64,000 nucleotides of DNA, taken from assembly GCF_014467285.1 (NCBI RefSeq), contig NZ_NKHR01000010.1, positions 67,695 through 131,694 of the forward strand, given 5' to 3'. The position numbers and the translations under genes were made by a program. Below the pieces are notes generated by a model. That model was given only the letters and a program-made list of their open reading frames with translations. It ran no database searches and was not told the DNA's origin. How positions within the stretch are numbered: position 1 is the first letter of the stretch; each line of letters begins with the position of its first letter. The DNA comes from Xenorhabdus sp014467285 (lineage in GTDB: Bacteria > Pseudomonadota > Gammaproteobacteria > Enterobacterales > Enterobacteriaceae). This document shows positions 27,483 to 37,584 of this stretch, in pieces.

Positions 27483-28579
27483 GCATGATATATATAAAAA
27501 ACATGAAGACGGATATCATTACCATTCATCGTATATGTCGCTTACCAAATACTTTTTGGCAACAACTTACTCAGGCACCGTGGAAATTCGATTTATTCCA
27601 GACTCTGCGTCGAATAGATGCCCAATCCGGAGAATATTATCGGCTAGGAACGGCTCCGTTACCGCGATATGAACCTCTACGCCTGGGACAAAAAGCCTCA
27701 ATGGTATTCGCGCCTTCGACGATTTCAGAAGTTCAACAACGGGAAAATTCGAAGTTGTATGATATTCTCATTTACAGTTTCGGGTTATTTGGTCCCAATG
27801 GGCCACTGCCCCTGCATTTAACCGAGTATGCCTATTCACGGGAGTATACTTATCACGACTCAACGTTAAGCTCCTTTGCCAATTTATTCCATCATCGACT
27901 AACACTTCTGTTCTACCGGGCCTGGGCTAACGCACAACCGGTTTCCTCTTTGGACAGGCAGGACAATCAGAAATTCTGCCGTTATCTGGCCTGCCTGATA
28001 GGTACGGGATTACCCGCCCAACAGGATCTTGATACTCTCAGTCGTAACACTGCCAATGACACCATCAAAAGCCACGCTCGTTACTCGCTAGCGGGTCATC
28101 TTTCCCGCCAATGGCATAGTGCGGAAGGGTTGGAAAAAATCCTGCTCTTTTATTTCAAAGTCCCCGTCAGAATCATCCAAAATATTCCACAATGGCTGAA
28201 AATAGAAACTCAGGATCAGGCTCGATTGAAGGCGGGACGTCATATGCCCAGTTTAGGCAAATCTGCCTTCCTGGGTATCGCAGCATATGATATTCAACAT
28301 AAATTCCGCATTGAGCTGGGGCCATTAACCCAATCAGAATATGACATGTTTCTGCCCGGACAACCTAAAGCGCAGCAATTACGTGATTGGGTATATCAAT
28401 ATCTGGGTATTGAATATGTATGGGATATCAGGCTAGTACTTGATAAATCAGCCATAACAGAAATGCGTCTGTCAAAAACAATAAAATTGGGCCTGAATAG
28501 CTGGATTGGACAAGTTACCCAATCAGCTCACTATGATGATTTAATCTATAACCCAGAATCCCCCCGGAACGAATTCTAA
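27479..28579 (+). CDS. tssG: T6SS baseplate protein TssG
   Basis: A 366-residue TssG (ImpH/VasB). Recognised by PWKFDLFQTLRRIDAQ near residue 31, SFGLFGPNGPLPLHLTEYAYSRE, LTLLFYRAW and FKVPVRIIQNIPQWLKI. It starts at the ATG overlapping the tssF stop; internal ATGs at 27485 and 27503 are possible alternatives. TssG pairs with two TssF copies in each wedge. Confidence 0.95.
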   Translation: MSMIYIKNMKTDIITIHRICRLPNTFWQQLTQAPWKFDLFQTLRRIDAQSGEYYRLGTAPLPRYEPLRLGQKASMVFAPSTISEVQQRENSKLYDILIYSFGLFGPNGPLPLHLTEYAYSREYTYHDSTLSSFANLFHHRLTLLFYRAWANAQPVSSLDRQDNQKFCRYLACLIGTGLPAQQDLDTLSRNTANDTIKSHARYSLAGHLSRQWHSAEGLEKILLFYFKVPVRIIQNIPQWLKIETQDQARLKAGRHMPSLGKSAFLGIAAYDIQHKFRIELGPLTQSEYDMFLPGQPKAQQLRDWVYQYLGIEYVWDIRLVLDKSAITEMRLSKTIKLGLNSWIGQVTQSAHYDDLIYNPESPRNEF

Positions 28580-28649
28580 TCTATTTCTATTTGCCTTTGG
28601 TTAACTTAACTTCTCCCATAAGCAACAACTATTATTGCGGGTTATATTT

Positions 28650-31274
28650 ATGTCAGAAATCAGTCGTTCTGTTCTCTTTGGTAAACTTAATCGTTTGTTA
28701 TTCACTTCGCTGGAAAATGCCACAACATTTTGCAAACTACGCAGTAATCCTTATGTCGAACTGGTGCATTGGCTGCATCAACTCATGCAACTGCAAAACA
28801 GTGACCTGCAACTCATTATCCGTTACTTTGCACTGGATGAGCCCAGTCTGACAAAGGATATTATTGCAGCACTGGATCGTTTACCACGCGGTGCCAGCAC
28901 GATATCCGATCTCTCCGAACACATTGACAGCGCTGTAGAACGCGCTTGGGTATACGGTTCACTGAAATTTGGTGTTGACAAGATCCGCAGTGCGCATTGG
29001 CTAATTGGTATGTTAAAAACGTTCAATCTGCGCAATACGTTGAAAGCCATTTCCCCGCAGTTCGATCGTATCAATACAGATACTTTGGTGGATAATTTCA
29101 ACGCTATCTGCGGTAGCAGTAATGAAGCACAAGAGAGTACCGAATTATCCCTCAATAATACGCAAACAACGGTACAACCATCGGCTGACAGCGCGTTACA
29201 AAAATACGGGCAGGAACTGACTGCCCGCGCCCGTAATGGTGATATTGATCCTGTATCGGGGCGCGATGAAGAGATCCGGCAAATTATCGACATCTTGATG
29301 CGGCGACGTCAAAATAATCCCCTACTGACAGGAGAAGCAGGTGTTGGTAAGACTGCTGTCATTGAGGGATTGGCACTGCGGATTACAACAAATGAAGTCC
29401 CCCCTCCTCTACAAAACGTGCAGCTTTGGCTATTGGATATTGGTATGTTACAGGCCGGTGCAGGGGTCAGAGGTGAGTTTGAGTCCCGCTTACGCAAAGT
29501 GATTGAAGAAGTACAATCCAGCCCAATTCCCATTATTCTGTTTATTGATGAAATTCATACTCTGATCGGTGCCGGCGGACAACAAGGAACCGGGGATGCC
29601 GCCAATTTGTTAAAACCCGCATTGGCACGGGGTCAATTACGGACTCTTGGCGCGACCACATGGTCAGAATATAAAAAATATATCGAAAAAGATCCGGCCC
29701 TTACGCGCCGTTTTCAAGTTGTTCAGGTTCATGAACCGGATGAAACCAAAGCATTGCTGATGCTACGCAGGCTGGTGAATACACTGGAGAAACATCACCA
29801 TGTCCTTTTATTGGATGAAGCTGTTGAGGCAGCGGTACGTCTCTCGCACCGCTATATTCCTGCTCGCCAATTACCTGATAAAGCGATAGCTTTGTTGGAT
29901 ACCGCTTGTGCCAGAGTTGCAATCAGCCAGCATGCTGAACCCCCTCAGTTAGAAAACTGTCGCCATCAAATTGATGCCTTGCAAATTGAACTGGAAATCG
30001 CTGAACGGGAATCAAAAGTCGGCATTGGGGATCAACAACGGTCAGAAACTATCCGCGAGAAACTCTCTGTACTGGAAGAAAAACGGCGCCAACTGGAAAA
30101 TCGCTGGCAACAAGAACTCGCCCTGATTGATAAAATTATTCACCTACAAACTCAGCTTCATGAACAGCAGCACCATGATGATATCGATACCCTCCATACT
30201 GAGCTGACAGAGCTACAGCAGCAATTGAAAATTTTGCAAGGAGATATCCCGCTTATTTTCGCTACAGTAGACAGTAATGTTGTTTCTGCCGTTGTATCGG
30301 ATTGGACGGGCATCCCGCTCAGCCGTATGGTAAAAGACGAAATCGAGGCTGTATTACATTTAGCTGATACACTCAACCAACGTGTCATCGGCCAGTACCA
30401 CGCCTTAGAATTAATCGCAAAACGGGTGCGTACTTCACGAGCCAGATTAGATGATCCCAATAAACCGGTTGGTGTATTCATGCTATGCGGCCCATCCGGT
30501 GTCGGCAAGACTGAAACCGCGTTGGCACTGGCAGAAACGTTATATGGTGGCGAGCAGAATCTAATCACCATCAATATGAGTGAATTTCAGGAGGCACACA
30601 CCGTATCCACATTGAAAGGTGCTCCTCCCGGTTACGTAGGTTATGGTGAAGGTGGCGTGTTGACCGAAGCAGTTCGTCGCCGCCCCTACAGCGTGGTATT
30701 GCTGGATGAGATTGAAAAAGCCCACCCCGATGTTCACGAAATTTTCTTTCAGGTCTTTGATAAAGGTTGGATGGAAGATGGCGAAGGTCGCCACATTGAT
30801 TTTCGTAATACCATCATTATCCTGACATCCAATGTTGGAGCTGATTTAGTTAGCTCACTGTGTTTACAATCAGCCACTATCCCAGACCCAGAAAAACTCA
30901 GCACAGCATTGCGAAAATCGCTACTACAAGTATTTCCTGCCGCTTTGCTAGGGCGCTTAATGGTTATACCTTACTACTCATTGAGTGATGAAGTGATGTC
31001 AAATATCGTTCATCTGCAATTAAATCGTATTAAAAAACGCTTACTGGAGAACCACGGCATTATAGCTACATTCGATAATGCTCTGGTTAAACATATCGTC
31101 GAACGATGCACAGAAATCGAATCAGGAGGCCGCATGGTAGATGCCATTCTGACCAACACCTTGCTACCACAAATCAGTCAGCATATTCTTTCTGCCACTG
31201 CTAATGATCAACAGTATCATCAGCTACAAGTATTTCTCGAACAAGGTGAGTTTCACTGTCAATTCACGAATTAG
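28650..31274 (+). CDS. clpV: T6SS AAA+ ATPase ClpV (TssH)
   Basis: An 874-residue ClpB-class disaggregase that recycles contracted TssB/TssC sheath. I use ATG 28650 (MSEISRSVLFGKLN); a TTG five codons upstream is in frame but less likely. N-domain ~1-160. The first AAA+ has GEAGVGKTAV (~227) and LFIDEIHTLIGAG. A shortened middle coiled coil (~400-510) follows. The second AAA+ has GPSGVGKTETAL (~613), GYVGYGEGG pore loop, LLDEIEKAHPD and LTSNVG, then the C-terminal D2-small domain. All nucleotide-binding motifs are intact. Confidence 0.96.
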   Translation: MSEISRSVLFGKLNRLLFTSLENATTFCKLRSNPYVELVHWLHQLMQLQNSDLQLIIRYFALDEPSLTKDIIAALDRLPRGASTISDLSEHIDSAVERAWVYGSLKFGVDKIRSAHWLIGMLKTFNLRNTLKAISPQFDRINTDTLVDNFNAICGSSNEAQESTELSLNNTQTTVQPSADSALQKYGQELTARARNGDIDPVSGRDEEIRQIIDILMRRRQNNPLLTGEAGVGKTAVIEGLALRITTNEVPPPLQNVQLWLLDIGMLQAGAGVRGEFESRLRKVIEEVQSSPIPIILFIDEIHTLIGAGGQQGTGDAANLLKPALARGQLRTLGATTWSEYKKYIEKDPALTRRFQVVQVHEPDETKALLMLRRLVNTLEKHHHVLLLDEAVEAAVRLSHRYIPARQLPDKAIALLDTACARVAISQHAEPPQLENCRHQIDALQIELEIAERESKVGIGDQQRSETIREKLSVLEEKRRQLENRWQQELALIDKIIHLQTQLHEQQHHDDIDTLHTELTELQQQLKILQGDIPLIFATVDSNVVSAVVSDWTGIPLSRMVKDEIEAVLHLADTLNQRVIGQYHALELIAKRVRTSRARLDDPNKPVGVFMLCGPSGVGKTETALALAETLYGGEQNLITINMSEFQEAHTVSTLKGAPPGYVGYGEGGVLTEAVRRRPYSVVLLDEIEKAHPDVHEIFFQVFDKGWMEDGEGRHIDFRNTIIILTSNVGADLVSSLCLQSATIPDPEKLSTALRKSLLQVFPAALLGRLMVIPYYSLSDEVMSNIVHLQLNRIKKRLLENHGIIATFDNALVKHIVERCTEIESGGRMVDAILTNTLLPQISQHILSATANDQQYHQLQVFLEQGEFHCQFTN

Positions 31275-31299
31275 GCTTGTGAGCAGGAGACTATTTATT

Positions 31300-32313
31300 A
31301 TGCCGAACTTTTATAATAACCATTATTATAATAACTACTCTTATAATAATTATCCTTATAATAACTATTTCAGTGGCAATCATCCATCTTTACACGCACT
31401 ACCTGTTGGGTATTGCTTGAACGGATTTGAGATCGAAAAAGTTATTGGCAGTGGCGGGTTCGGGATTGTGTATCGTGCCTGGGATCACCGACTGAAACGA
31501 AGCATTGCGATCAAAGAATATATGCCTTCTTCTTTGGTAATACGTGAACAAAATTTAACGTTAAAACTACGCAGAGGAGATTTCAGAAAAAGATTTCAAA
31601 TGGGGCTGACTAATTTTATGCGTGAAGCGCATTTTATGAGTTGTTTCAATCACCCATGCTTACCATTTTTTCTTCATTTTTGGCAACAAAACTGCACTGC
31701 CTACATTGCAACACCTTTTTACCGTGGAAAGACGTTAAAGGCATTGCAAGTGACACAACCAGAAATTATCAATCAACGCTGGCTCAGCAACATTTTATAT
31801 CCTTTGCTTGATGCACTTAATACGCTTCACCAAGCGGGTTATCTGCACTGTGATATTTCTTTGGATAATATCTTGATTCAAGAAAATGGAGCACCGGTAC
31901 TACTCGATTTAGGCTCAACCAGAAAACTGAACGAACGACTGTCTGATGAACTTGAAGTTACCATAAGATCAGGTTTTACGCCTATCGAACAATACACCGC
32001 CAATGAAGAAGGACAGCTAGGCCCCTGGACAGATATCTATGCGATAGGGGCAGCACTTCATACTTTAATTACAGGAACTCCCCCGCCAGTCAGTATCGTG
32101 CGTAATCTTGAAGATAATTATCAACCTCTGGCCGAACGGAAACTTGCTGGTTATTCACTCTCATTTCTACATGCTATCGATCGCGCTTTAGCCATTCAAC
32201 CTTCTGAACGACCAATGACCACGTCAGAATTAACAACGTTGATAAAATCATCTGCTGTAGAACCCTCCTTGCCCTTGACATTATCTGATTTTGGTACGCT
32301 ATCAGAGTACTGA
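31300..32313 (+). CDS. T6SS serine/threonine protein kinase (PpkA-like, short)
   Basis: Starts at ATG 31300 behind GAGCAGGAG. A 45-residue Asn/Tyr-rich tail of three to four five-residue repeats (YNN.Y units) precedes the kinase domain. The domain has the glycine loop VIGSGGFGIVYRA, Lys in IAIKEYM, catalytic loop HCDISLDNIL (Arg of HRD replaced by Cys), DLG in place of DFG, and SGFTPIEQY plus GPWTDIYAIGA as in bacterial PpkA-type kinases. There is no membrane helix or periplasmic sensor, unlike Pseudomonas PpkA. Its likely substrate is the FHA protein TagH. No PppA-type phosphatase gene is present in the cluster. Active kinase is likely, as catalytic Asp, Asn and Lys are kept. Confidence 0.88.
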   Translation: MPNFYNNHYYNNYSYNNYPYNNYFSGNHPSLHALPVGYCLNGFEIEKVIGSGGFGIVYRAWDHRLKRSIAIKEYMPSSLVIREQNLTLKLRRGDFRKRFQMGLTNFMREAHFMSCFNHPCLPFFLHFWQQNCTAYIATPFYRGKTLKALQVTQPEIINQRWLSNILYPLLDALNTLHQAGYLHCDISLDNILIQENGAPVLLDLGSTRKLNERLSDELEVTIRSGFTPIEQYTANEEGQLGPWTDIYAIGAALHTLITGTPPPVSIVRNLEDNYQPLAERKLAGYSLSFLHAIDRALAIQPSERPMTTSELTTLIKSSAVEPSLPLTLSDFGTLSEY

Positions 32314-32518
32314 CAATCTATTCCCTGTGGATTTCAAGATGACAATATGCAGATATAAATAATTATTGTGTAATTTAAGGGAGTCTGGCCATGATATATA
32401 GAAAAAGATCGTTGAGTGTTAATCATCATCATGATTTTTTATCAAATCCATTACGGGAAACTAAATATAGGTATCAAAGTGCAAAAACGATATTCACGTT
32501 AATAAAAAATAAAAACGC

Positions 32519-32550
32519 CTCCGCCAGAGATAATCTTTGGCGGAGTATTT
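32519..32550 (-). terminator. Intrinsic terminator of tyrR
   Basis: Stem CTCCGCCA with TGGCGGAG (32519-32545). Read on the minus strand it is followed by GCGTTTTTATTTTTTATT, a strong U-tract just after the tyrR stop (32562). On the plus strand the tract is weak (TATTT), so it may only partly stop the converging T6SS transcript. Confidence 0.85.
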
Positions 32551-32561
32551 AAAATCAATAA

Positions 32562-34151
32562 TTATTCATCTTCATGTTCAGAGGTATGCTTCTTTCCACT
32601 CAATCCATATTCACGTAGTTTATTCGCTATTGCAGTATGAGAAACACCAAGCCGTTTTGCCAATTTACGCGTACTGGGATAATGGCGATAAAGGCGCGTC
32701 AATACAGAACGTTCGAAACGCTTGCTGATTTCATCCAAAGACCCCACCAGCACATCTTCACTAAATGCTATCTCTGATTCTAATTCAGGTAACTGAATAT
32801 CCTGCGGGCATAGTTTATTCGTCTCAAGCTGAGTCAACGCATGATAGATAACATTCCGCAGTTGTCTGACGTTCCCCGGCCAGTGATAACCAGACAAAAA
32901 TGGTTCCAAATCAGAAGAAAGCTTAGGCTTGGTTAAACCCTGCTCTTGTGCAAAACGCGTAACAAAGTAATCTGTCAGCGGCATAATATCCGCCCGACGC
33001 TCCCGTAAGGGAGGTAATGTAATAGTTAACACATTCAGCCGGTAATAGAGATCTTCACGAAACATCCCTTTTTGCACTAACTCAACCAAATTCTTCTGAG
33101 TCGCGCATATAATCCGAACATTAACTTTAACTTCATTATCTTCACCAACGCGGCGGAATGTGCCATCGTTCAAGAAACGCAGCAATTTATTCTGCATTTG
33201 TGGCGACATTTCACCGATCTCATCCAACAAAACCGTTCCGCCATTCGCCTGCTCAAAGAAACCTTTTTTGCCTTCCATCGCATTTGGGTAAGCTCCCGCC
33301 GCATAACCAAACAGCTCACTTTCGACAACATCATCTGGCATGGAAGCACAATTTAACCCAAGAAAAGGCTCTTTTCCTCTGGCACTCCGCAAATGACAAG
33401 CTTTAGCAAATTCATCTTTTCCGGTTCCCGTTTCTCCAATAAGCAGCAACGGGGCATCAAGCATTGCCATTTTACGTGCCTGCTCAACGACATGAACCAT
33501 TTTAGGACTGACGGCAATAATTTGCTCGAAAGCACGATCATCATTCACCGTTAATCGTTTAAGCGATGATTCAATATTTTTTTCTGAATGACGTGATTCA
33601 GCACGCAACATAATTACAGCGCCTACACACCTGACGACCTGATTTTCATCTGTTAACTGCATAGGAACAATATCCATCTCATAGTCCTGCCCTTTGATGG
33701 ATAAATGTGCCGAATGAGGTTGGTGGTGCTCACTTTCGAGCCAGCGGAGGAAATTGTAATTGTTAATCAGATGACTGATGTTTTTTTGGCTTATCTTTTC
33801 TTTACCGAGGCCAAATAGTACCAATGAAGCGGGGTTAGCCAGCTCGATGTTTCCTTTCATATCAATAGAAAAGATAGGTTCAGGAACCGATTCCAACAAT
33901 GTCCACATCGCCCTATGCTCTTTTTCTGACGGCATAAAGGCGACCGTCCGAACATCAATCACTCCGCTGATGCGGCGAATTTCCGCCATCAATAAGCGAA
34001 AGGTGTTGAAATCAATCTGAGTAAAATTAAGGTAAATACGACGAGCAGGAGAAATCTCAATTCCTTTCAGGTCAATATTTCTTAAAACCAGTAAATCAAG
34101 TAACTCACGAGTTAACCCAATTCGATCCTGACAAGTAACTTCTAATCGCAT
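32562..34151 (-). CDS. tyrR: Transcriptional regulator TyrR
   Basis: A 529-residue aromatic amino acid regulator. An N-terminal ACT domain (MRLEVTCQDRIGLTRELLDLL) is followed by a PAS domain (~80-180) and an AAA+ domain with Walker A GETGTGKDEFAK and LLDEIGEMSPQMQ. The C-terminal helix-turn-helix is at ~480-520 (STRKLAKRLGVSHTAIANKLREYG). The GAFTGA loop for sigma54 contact is replaced by AAGAYPNAM, as in E. coli TyrR, which acts on sigma70 promoters. It is slightly longer than E. coli TyrR (513). It lies next to ycjF, as in E. coli; the T6SS cluster occupies the place downstream. Confidence 0.97.
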   Translation of the reverse strand: MRLEVTCQDRIGLTRELLDLLVLRNIDLKGIEISPARRIYLNFTQIDFNTFRLLMAEIRRISGVIDVRTVAFMPSEKEHRAMWTLLESVPEPIFSIDMKGNIELANPASLVLFGLGKEKISQKNISHLINNYNFLRWLESEHHQPHSAHLSIKGQDYEMDIVPMQLTDENQVVRCVGAVIMLRAESRHSEKNIESSLKRLTVNDDRAFEQIIAVSPKMVHVVEQARKMAMLDAPLLLIGETGTGKDEFAKACHLRSARGKEPFLGLNCASMPDDVVESELFGYAAGAYPNAMEGKKGFFEQANGGTVLLDEIGEMSPQMQNKLLRFLNDGTFRRVGEDNEVKVNVRIICATQKNLVELVQKGMFREDLYYRLNVLTITLPPLRERRADIMPLTDYFVTRFAQEQGLTKPKLSSDLEPFLSGYHWPGNVRQLRNVIYHALTQLETNKLCPQDIQLPELESEIAFSEDVLVGSLDEISKRFERSVLTRLYRHYPSTRKLAKRLGVSHTAIANKLREYGLSGKKHTSEHEDE

Positions 34152-34287
34152 TATTTTGACCTTATTTACACGATGTGCATAACCTTCTGAAATGTTACCC
34201 GTTACTGTGCAATAGATGAAGCCCTTGTCAGCAAAAGTTTACGATAAAATAAGTTGTCAATCTGGAATGACAGTAGCCACTGTTTGG

Positions 34288-35373
34288 CTACTGTATTTTG
34301 GTGACTGTATTGTTCTCGGTCTTTTTGGTTTTTGTCATCGGTAATGTGCTTTTAAGCTGGGTTAGTAATTGGTGGCGAAAATCCCCCAGTTTCGGCTTGT
34401 CGCCATCAATCCACGGCAAAGGACGGCACAGTTCCATTGCTTTAATACCCAGACGTGCAGTAAGCAGCCCCGCGCCAATTCCCTGAGCAGCACGCGCTGA
34501 AAGACGGGCGGCAATGTCTTGAGACAACCAGTCCATGCCCACTTCTCTCACTAATTCTGACGCGCCCGCAAAGGCAATATTCAGCAAGACTAACCGGAAC
34601 AGACGAATGCGGCTAAAATAACCTAATTCGATTCCATATAGTGCCGCTATGCGATTAATCAAACGAATATTTCGCCACGCAATAAAGGCCATATCGACAA
34701 TAGCCAACGGGCTGACAGCAATCATTAAAGCAGATTCTGCCGCAGAACGACTGATCTCTTTCTTCGCTTGTACATCTAAGACCGGCTGAACCAATTTGCT
34801 GTATAACATGACTATTTCACGGTCATTGTGTGTCTCATGTACAGCCGCCTGCCAACGCTGCAATGCCGGGTGCTGTTGCTCAATTCCAGCTTGCTCTGCC
34901 AGTTTTTCGCAAAATTGACGCCCTTTACCAATACCATGGCTTTGCAACAGCACCTTCGCAGTATCTCGCTCTTCAGTACGCTGGCGTAAGTGATAGAGAC
35001 GCCGCCACTCTCTTATCACTGTGCCGATTCCCGCAAAAATAATCAGCCCACCCGCTGCTGCAACACCCAGTGCAATCCAATCATTCTGCTGCCATGATTG
35101 ATATATCCACTGAATAAACTGTGCAATCACACTGACACCTAACAACAATATTGCGCCGGAAAAAATTTTTCGCCACAAACTCCGTTTTGGTTTCAATGCC
35201 TGATTGACAGCACCTTCAAATTCCCCCTCTTGTTCCTCTGCGTCCAGTTCAGGCATAACCGGATAGAATTCCTTTTCCTGCCCATTGAATTCTTTTTTTG
35301 ATTTCAGCGACGGCTCTGACGATGTTGGTGCAAGATCGTCAAAATCCATTCTCGGTTTCAAAGGCTCGGTCAT
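34288..35373 (-). CDS. ycjF: YcjF inner-membrane protein (DUF697)
   Basis: A 361-residue protein with an acidic N-terminal cytoplasmic part and two adjacent membrane helices at ~93-150 (IFSGAILLLGVSVIAQFI, IALGVAAAGGLIIFAGIGTVI), then a DUF697 domain (~215-335; ESALMIAVSPLAIVDMAFIAWRNIRLINRIA). It overlaps the ycjX stop by 4 bp. The pair is induced with the phage-shock regulon in several enterics; its function is unknown. Confidence 0.93.
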   Translation of the reverse strand: MTEPLKPRMDFDDLAPTSSEPSLKSKKEFNGQEKEFYPVMPELDAEEQEGEFEGAVNQALKPKRSLWRKIFSGAILLLGVSVIAQFIQWIYQSWQQNDWIALGVAAAGGLIIFAGIGTVIREWRRLYHLRQRTEERDTAKVLLQSHGIGKGRQFCEKLAEQAGIEQQHPALQRWQAAVHETHNDREIVMLYSKLVQPVLDVQAKKEISRSAAESALMIAVSPLAIVDMAFIAWRNIRLINRIAALYGIELGYFSRIRLFRLVLLNIAFAGASELVREVGMDWLSQDIAARLSARAAQGIGAGLLTARLGIKAMELCRPLPWIDGDKPKLGDFRHQLLTQLKSTLPMTKTKKTENNTVTKIQ

Positions 35374-36767
35374 GTTAATTTATCTCCCAGTAAAAATTCC
35401 ATTGCGCTATCCATGCGAATATGGGGTAACGGCATATCGATATTGGCTTGTTTCGGCCTGAATGATTCAAAATTGAACCCCTGTTTTTGCCAAAAATCGC
35501 TGTTCGGCAAACGCTGTGGCACTTCTCCCGGAAAGAATGTCATTGATTTATCATCTGACAAGCGGTTGCCTTTAATGGCAGGAATTTTTTCACCATCATG
35601 AATGACAATACCACTTTCTGTTGCCTGAACGGATGCAAGCCCCACACAATCCATACTGATCCCTTCAAACGCCGCGTCTTGCCAGGCTTCCTGAACCAAT
35701 TGCTGTAAAAGAGAAACAAGGTTGGCATGTTGATCCGCTGTAATATGATCAGCTTTGCTGGCCGCAAACATCAATTTATCGATACAAGGGGAAAATAAAC
35801 GACGAAACAATGTTCGTTTACCATAATGGAAACTCTGCATAAGCTGTGTCAATGCAAGCCGCATATCGTTAAAGGCTTGTGGGCCACTGTTCAAAGGCTG
35901 TAAACAATCCACCAGAACAATTTGCCGATCAAAACGGAGGAAATGCTCTTTATAGAAACCCTTGACGATATGATCGCAATAATAAGCAAAGCGCTCCCGC
36001 AACATTCCAATGTTAGTATGTTTATCCGCCTTGGTTAATTGAGGCTCTCCAATTCTGTCGATATCCGGCCATGGGAAAAATTGCAGCGCTGGCGCTCCCG
36101 CTAAATCCCCCGGTAATATAAACCGCCCTGGCTGAATAAAATGCAACCCCTGTTGTTTGCATTGATGCAGATAATCGGTATAAGCCTGAGCGATTCTGGC
36201 AAGTAAATTTTCATCAGCAGGCGCCAATGGATCACATTGTTTGCATAATTCCAACCACGGTTTAGCCGAATTCGCTCTTTCCCCTTTGAGCAATCCATTC
36301 ATATGTCGTGACCACGCCAGATAATTTTGTTCCAGCATGGGTAAATCGAGTAACCACTCTCCCGGATAGTCAACAATTTCCAGGTAAAGGGTGGAGGTTT
36401 CCTTTAGATAACGAAAGAGAGAATCTTCAGAGCGATAACGCAAAGCCAAGCGAATTTCGCTCACTCCACGCGTTGGTATTGGCCAATACGGTGGTGTATC
36501 TTGCAATGCGGCAATATTTTCATCATAAGCAAAACGGGGAATACCAAAATCTCGCTGTGGTACCCGCTTTACTCCCAGCAAACGCCCATCACGCACAGCA
36601 GAAAATAGCGGCAATCTGGCTCCGCTATGCACATGCAGTAACTGGTTTACTAAAGAAGTAATAAAGGCGGTTTTTCCGCTGCGACTTAGTCCTGTTACCG
36701 CCAGCCGCAAATGGCGGTCCATTCCACGATTAACAAGCGCTGAAAGTTCATTTTGCAACCGTTTCAT
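35370..36767 (-). CDS. ycjX: YcjX P-loop NTPase (DUF463)
   Basis: A 465-residue GTPase-like protein with Walker A GLSRSGKTAFI at ~27 and the conserved start region LVNRGMDRHLRLAVTGLSR. EIVDYPGEWLLDLPML, DCLQPLNSG and FAASKADHIT match the DUF463 family motifs. It is a stress protein co-regulated with psp genes in related bacteria. It sits downstream of pspC with a 185-bp gap and is coupled to ycjF. No pspD is visible in the gap. Confidence 0.94.
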   Translation of the reverse strand: MKRLQNELSALVNRGMDRHLRLAVTGLSRSGKTAFITSLVNQLLHVHSGARLPLFSAVRDGRLLGVKRVPQRDFGIPRFAYDENIAALQDTPPYWPIPTRGVSEIRLALRYRSEDSLFRYLKETSTLYLEIVDYPGEWLLDLPMLEQNYLAWSRHMNGLLKGERANSAKPWLELCKQCDPLAPADENLLARIAQAYTDYLHQCKQQGLHFIQPGRFILPGDLAGAPALQFFPWPDIDRIGEPQLTKADKHTNIGMLRERFAYYCDHIVKGFYKEHFLRFDRQIVLVDCLQPLNSGPQAFNDMRLALTQLMQSFHYGKRTLFRRLFSPCIDKLMFAASKADHITADQHANLVSLLQQLVQEAWQDAAFEGISMDCVGLASVQATESGIVIHDGEKIPAIKGNRLSDDKSMTFFPGEVPQRLPNSDFWQKQGFNFESFRPKQANIDMPLPHIRMDSAMEFLLGDKLT

Positions 36768-36952
36768 GTTTCTCCTAATGGGGAATACCGTGACTCTGTT
36801 TCATCCGGTCTGTAACATCGGCACAATTACATTTATTATCAACAGGTTGATATTATTTCGATGTTACTGACCAGATCCCCTATTTTTCTATATAAAATTT
36901 TAGGGTATTTAAATTTAGTATTCTAAATTTATAGCCTAACCTTGTTCACGGT

Positions 36953-37315
36953 CTAAAGTTGGCGAAAACGACTGCGTACACTGTAAGTGTCTGAAGTAAT
37001 ATAACGTTCCATCTGACGCAAACGAGCTTCACTTGCCCTCAGTTGGTAATCTACTTCATCCAACATTTTCTGTGCTGATGGCCCCCTATCTTTTTCCTCC
37101 GCCAAATATCCCGCAGGCGCGGGATCCATCACAAAGGTTAAGATAATATAAGCCAATACAGTTATGCCAAATAACCCAAAGAACAGCGACAGTACTGTGA
37201 TAGTACGGATAAGCGGAACAGGCACGTTAAAATAATCTGCCAGCCCGGCACAAACCCCTTTTACCATCCCCTGATCTGGCAAGCGATAGAGTTTCCGGCG
37301 GTATGTATTCGACAT
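36953..37315 (-). CDS. pspC: Phage shock protein C
   Basis: A 120-residue PspC-family inner-membrane protein. RRKLYRLPDQGMVKGVCAGLADYFNVPVPLIRTITVLS is the PspC signature, followed by a hydrophobic segment (LFFGLFGITVLAYIILTFVMDP) and a charged helical tail. With PspB it senses membrane stress and draws PspA away from PspF. Last gene of pspABC here; its start overlaps the pspB stop by one base. Confidence 0.96.
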   Translation of the reverse strand: MSNTYRRKLYRLPDQGMVKGVCAGLADYFNVPVPLIRTITVLSLFFGLFGITVLAYIILTFVMDPAPAGYLAEEKDRGPSAQKMLDEVDYQLRASEARLRQMERYITSDTYSVRSRFRQL

Positions 37316-37536
37316 TATGACTGTCTCCAGTTTGGATGCTCAGCATCAAGGATATCTTCCAGCGTTTTGATCCGTTCCTGCATACGCCGAGCGTTCTCTG
37401 TCAATTGCTCTAAACGCTGAACTTCGTTGCTCCCTAACTGACCTCGATTCTGGTTGCTATAATGCAGCCACAACCAAATGGGTAAAACAAAAAGCACGAA
37501 GATGATCAGTGGGATCCCCAGAAATATATAGCCCAT
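37315..37536 (-). CDS. pspB: Phage shock protein B
   Basis: A 73-residue PspB. An N-terminal membrane helix (FLGIPLIIFVLFVLPIWLWLHY) is followed by a cytoplasmic helix (QRLEQLTENARRMQERIKTLEDILDAEHPNWR), matching E. coli PspB in length. It lies between pspA and pspC in one transcription unit. Confidence 0.96.
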   Translation of the reverse strand: MGYIFLGIPLIIFVLFVLPIWLWLHYSNQNRGQLGSNEVQRLEQLTENARRMQERIKTLEDILDAEHPNWRQS

Positions 37537-37584
37537 TATCTTTCCTTAGTTGTGCATAACATAAGTTGTGCATGACATATGTCA

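Noticed and set aside
32392..32553. 54-codon plus-strand frame after the T6SS kinase with a plausible ribosome site
   Set aside because: Its end overlaps the tyrR terminator hairpin and its composition is low-complexity; no family resemblance.
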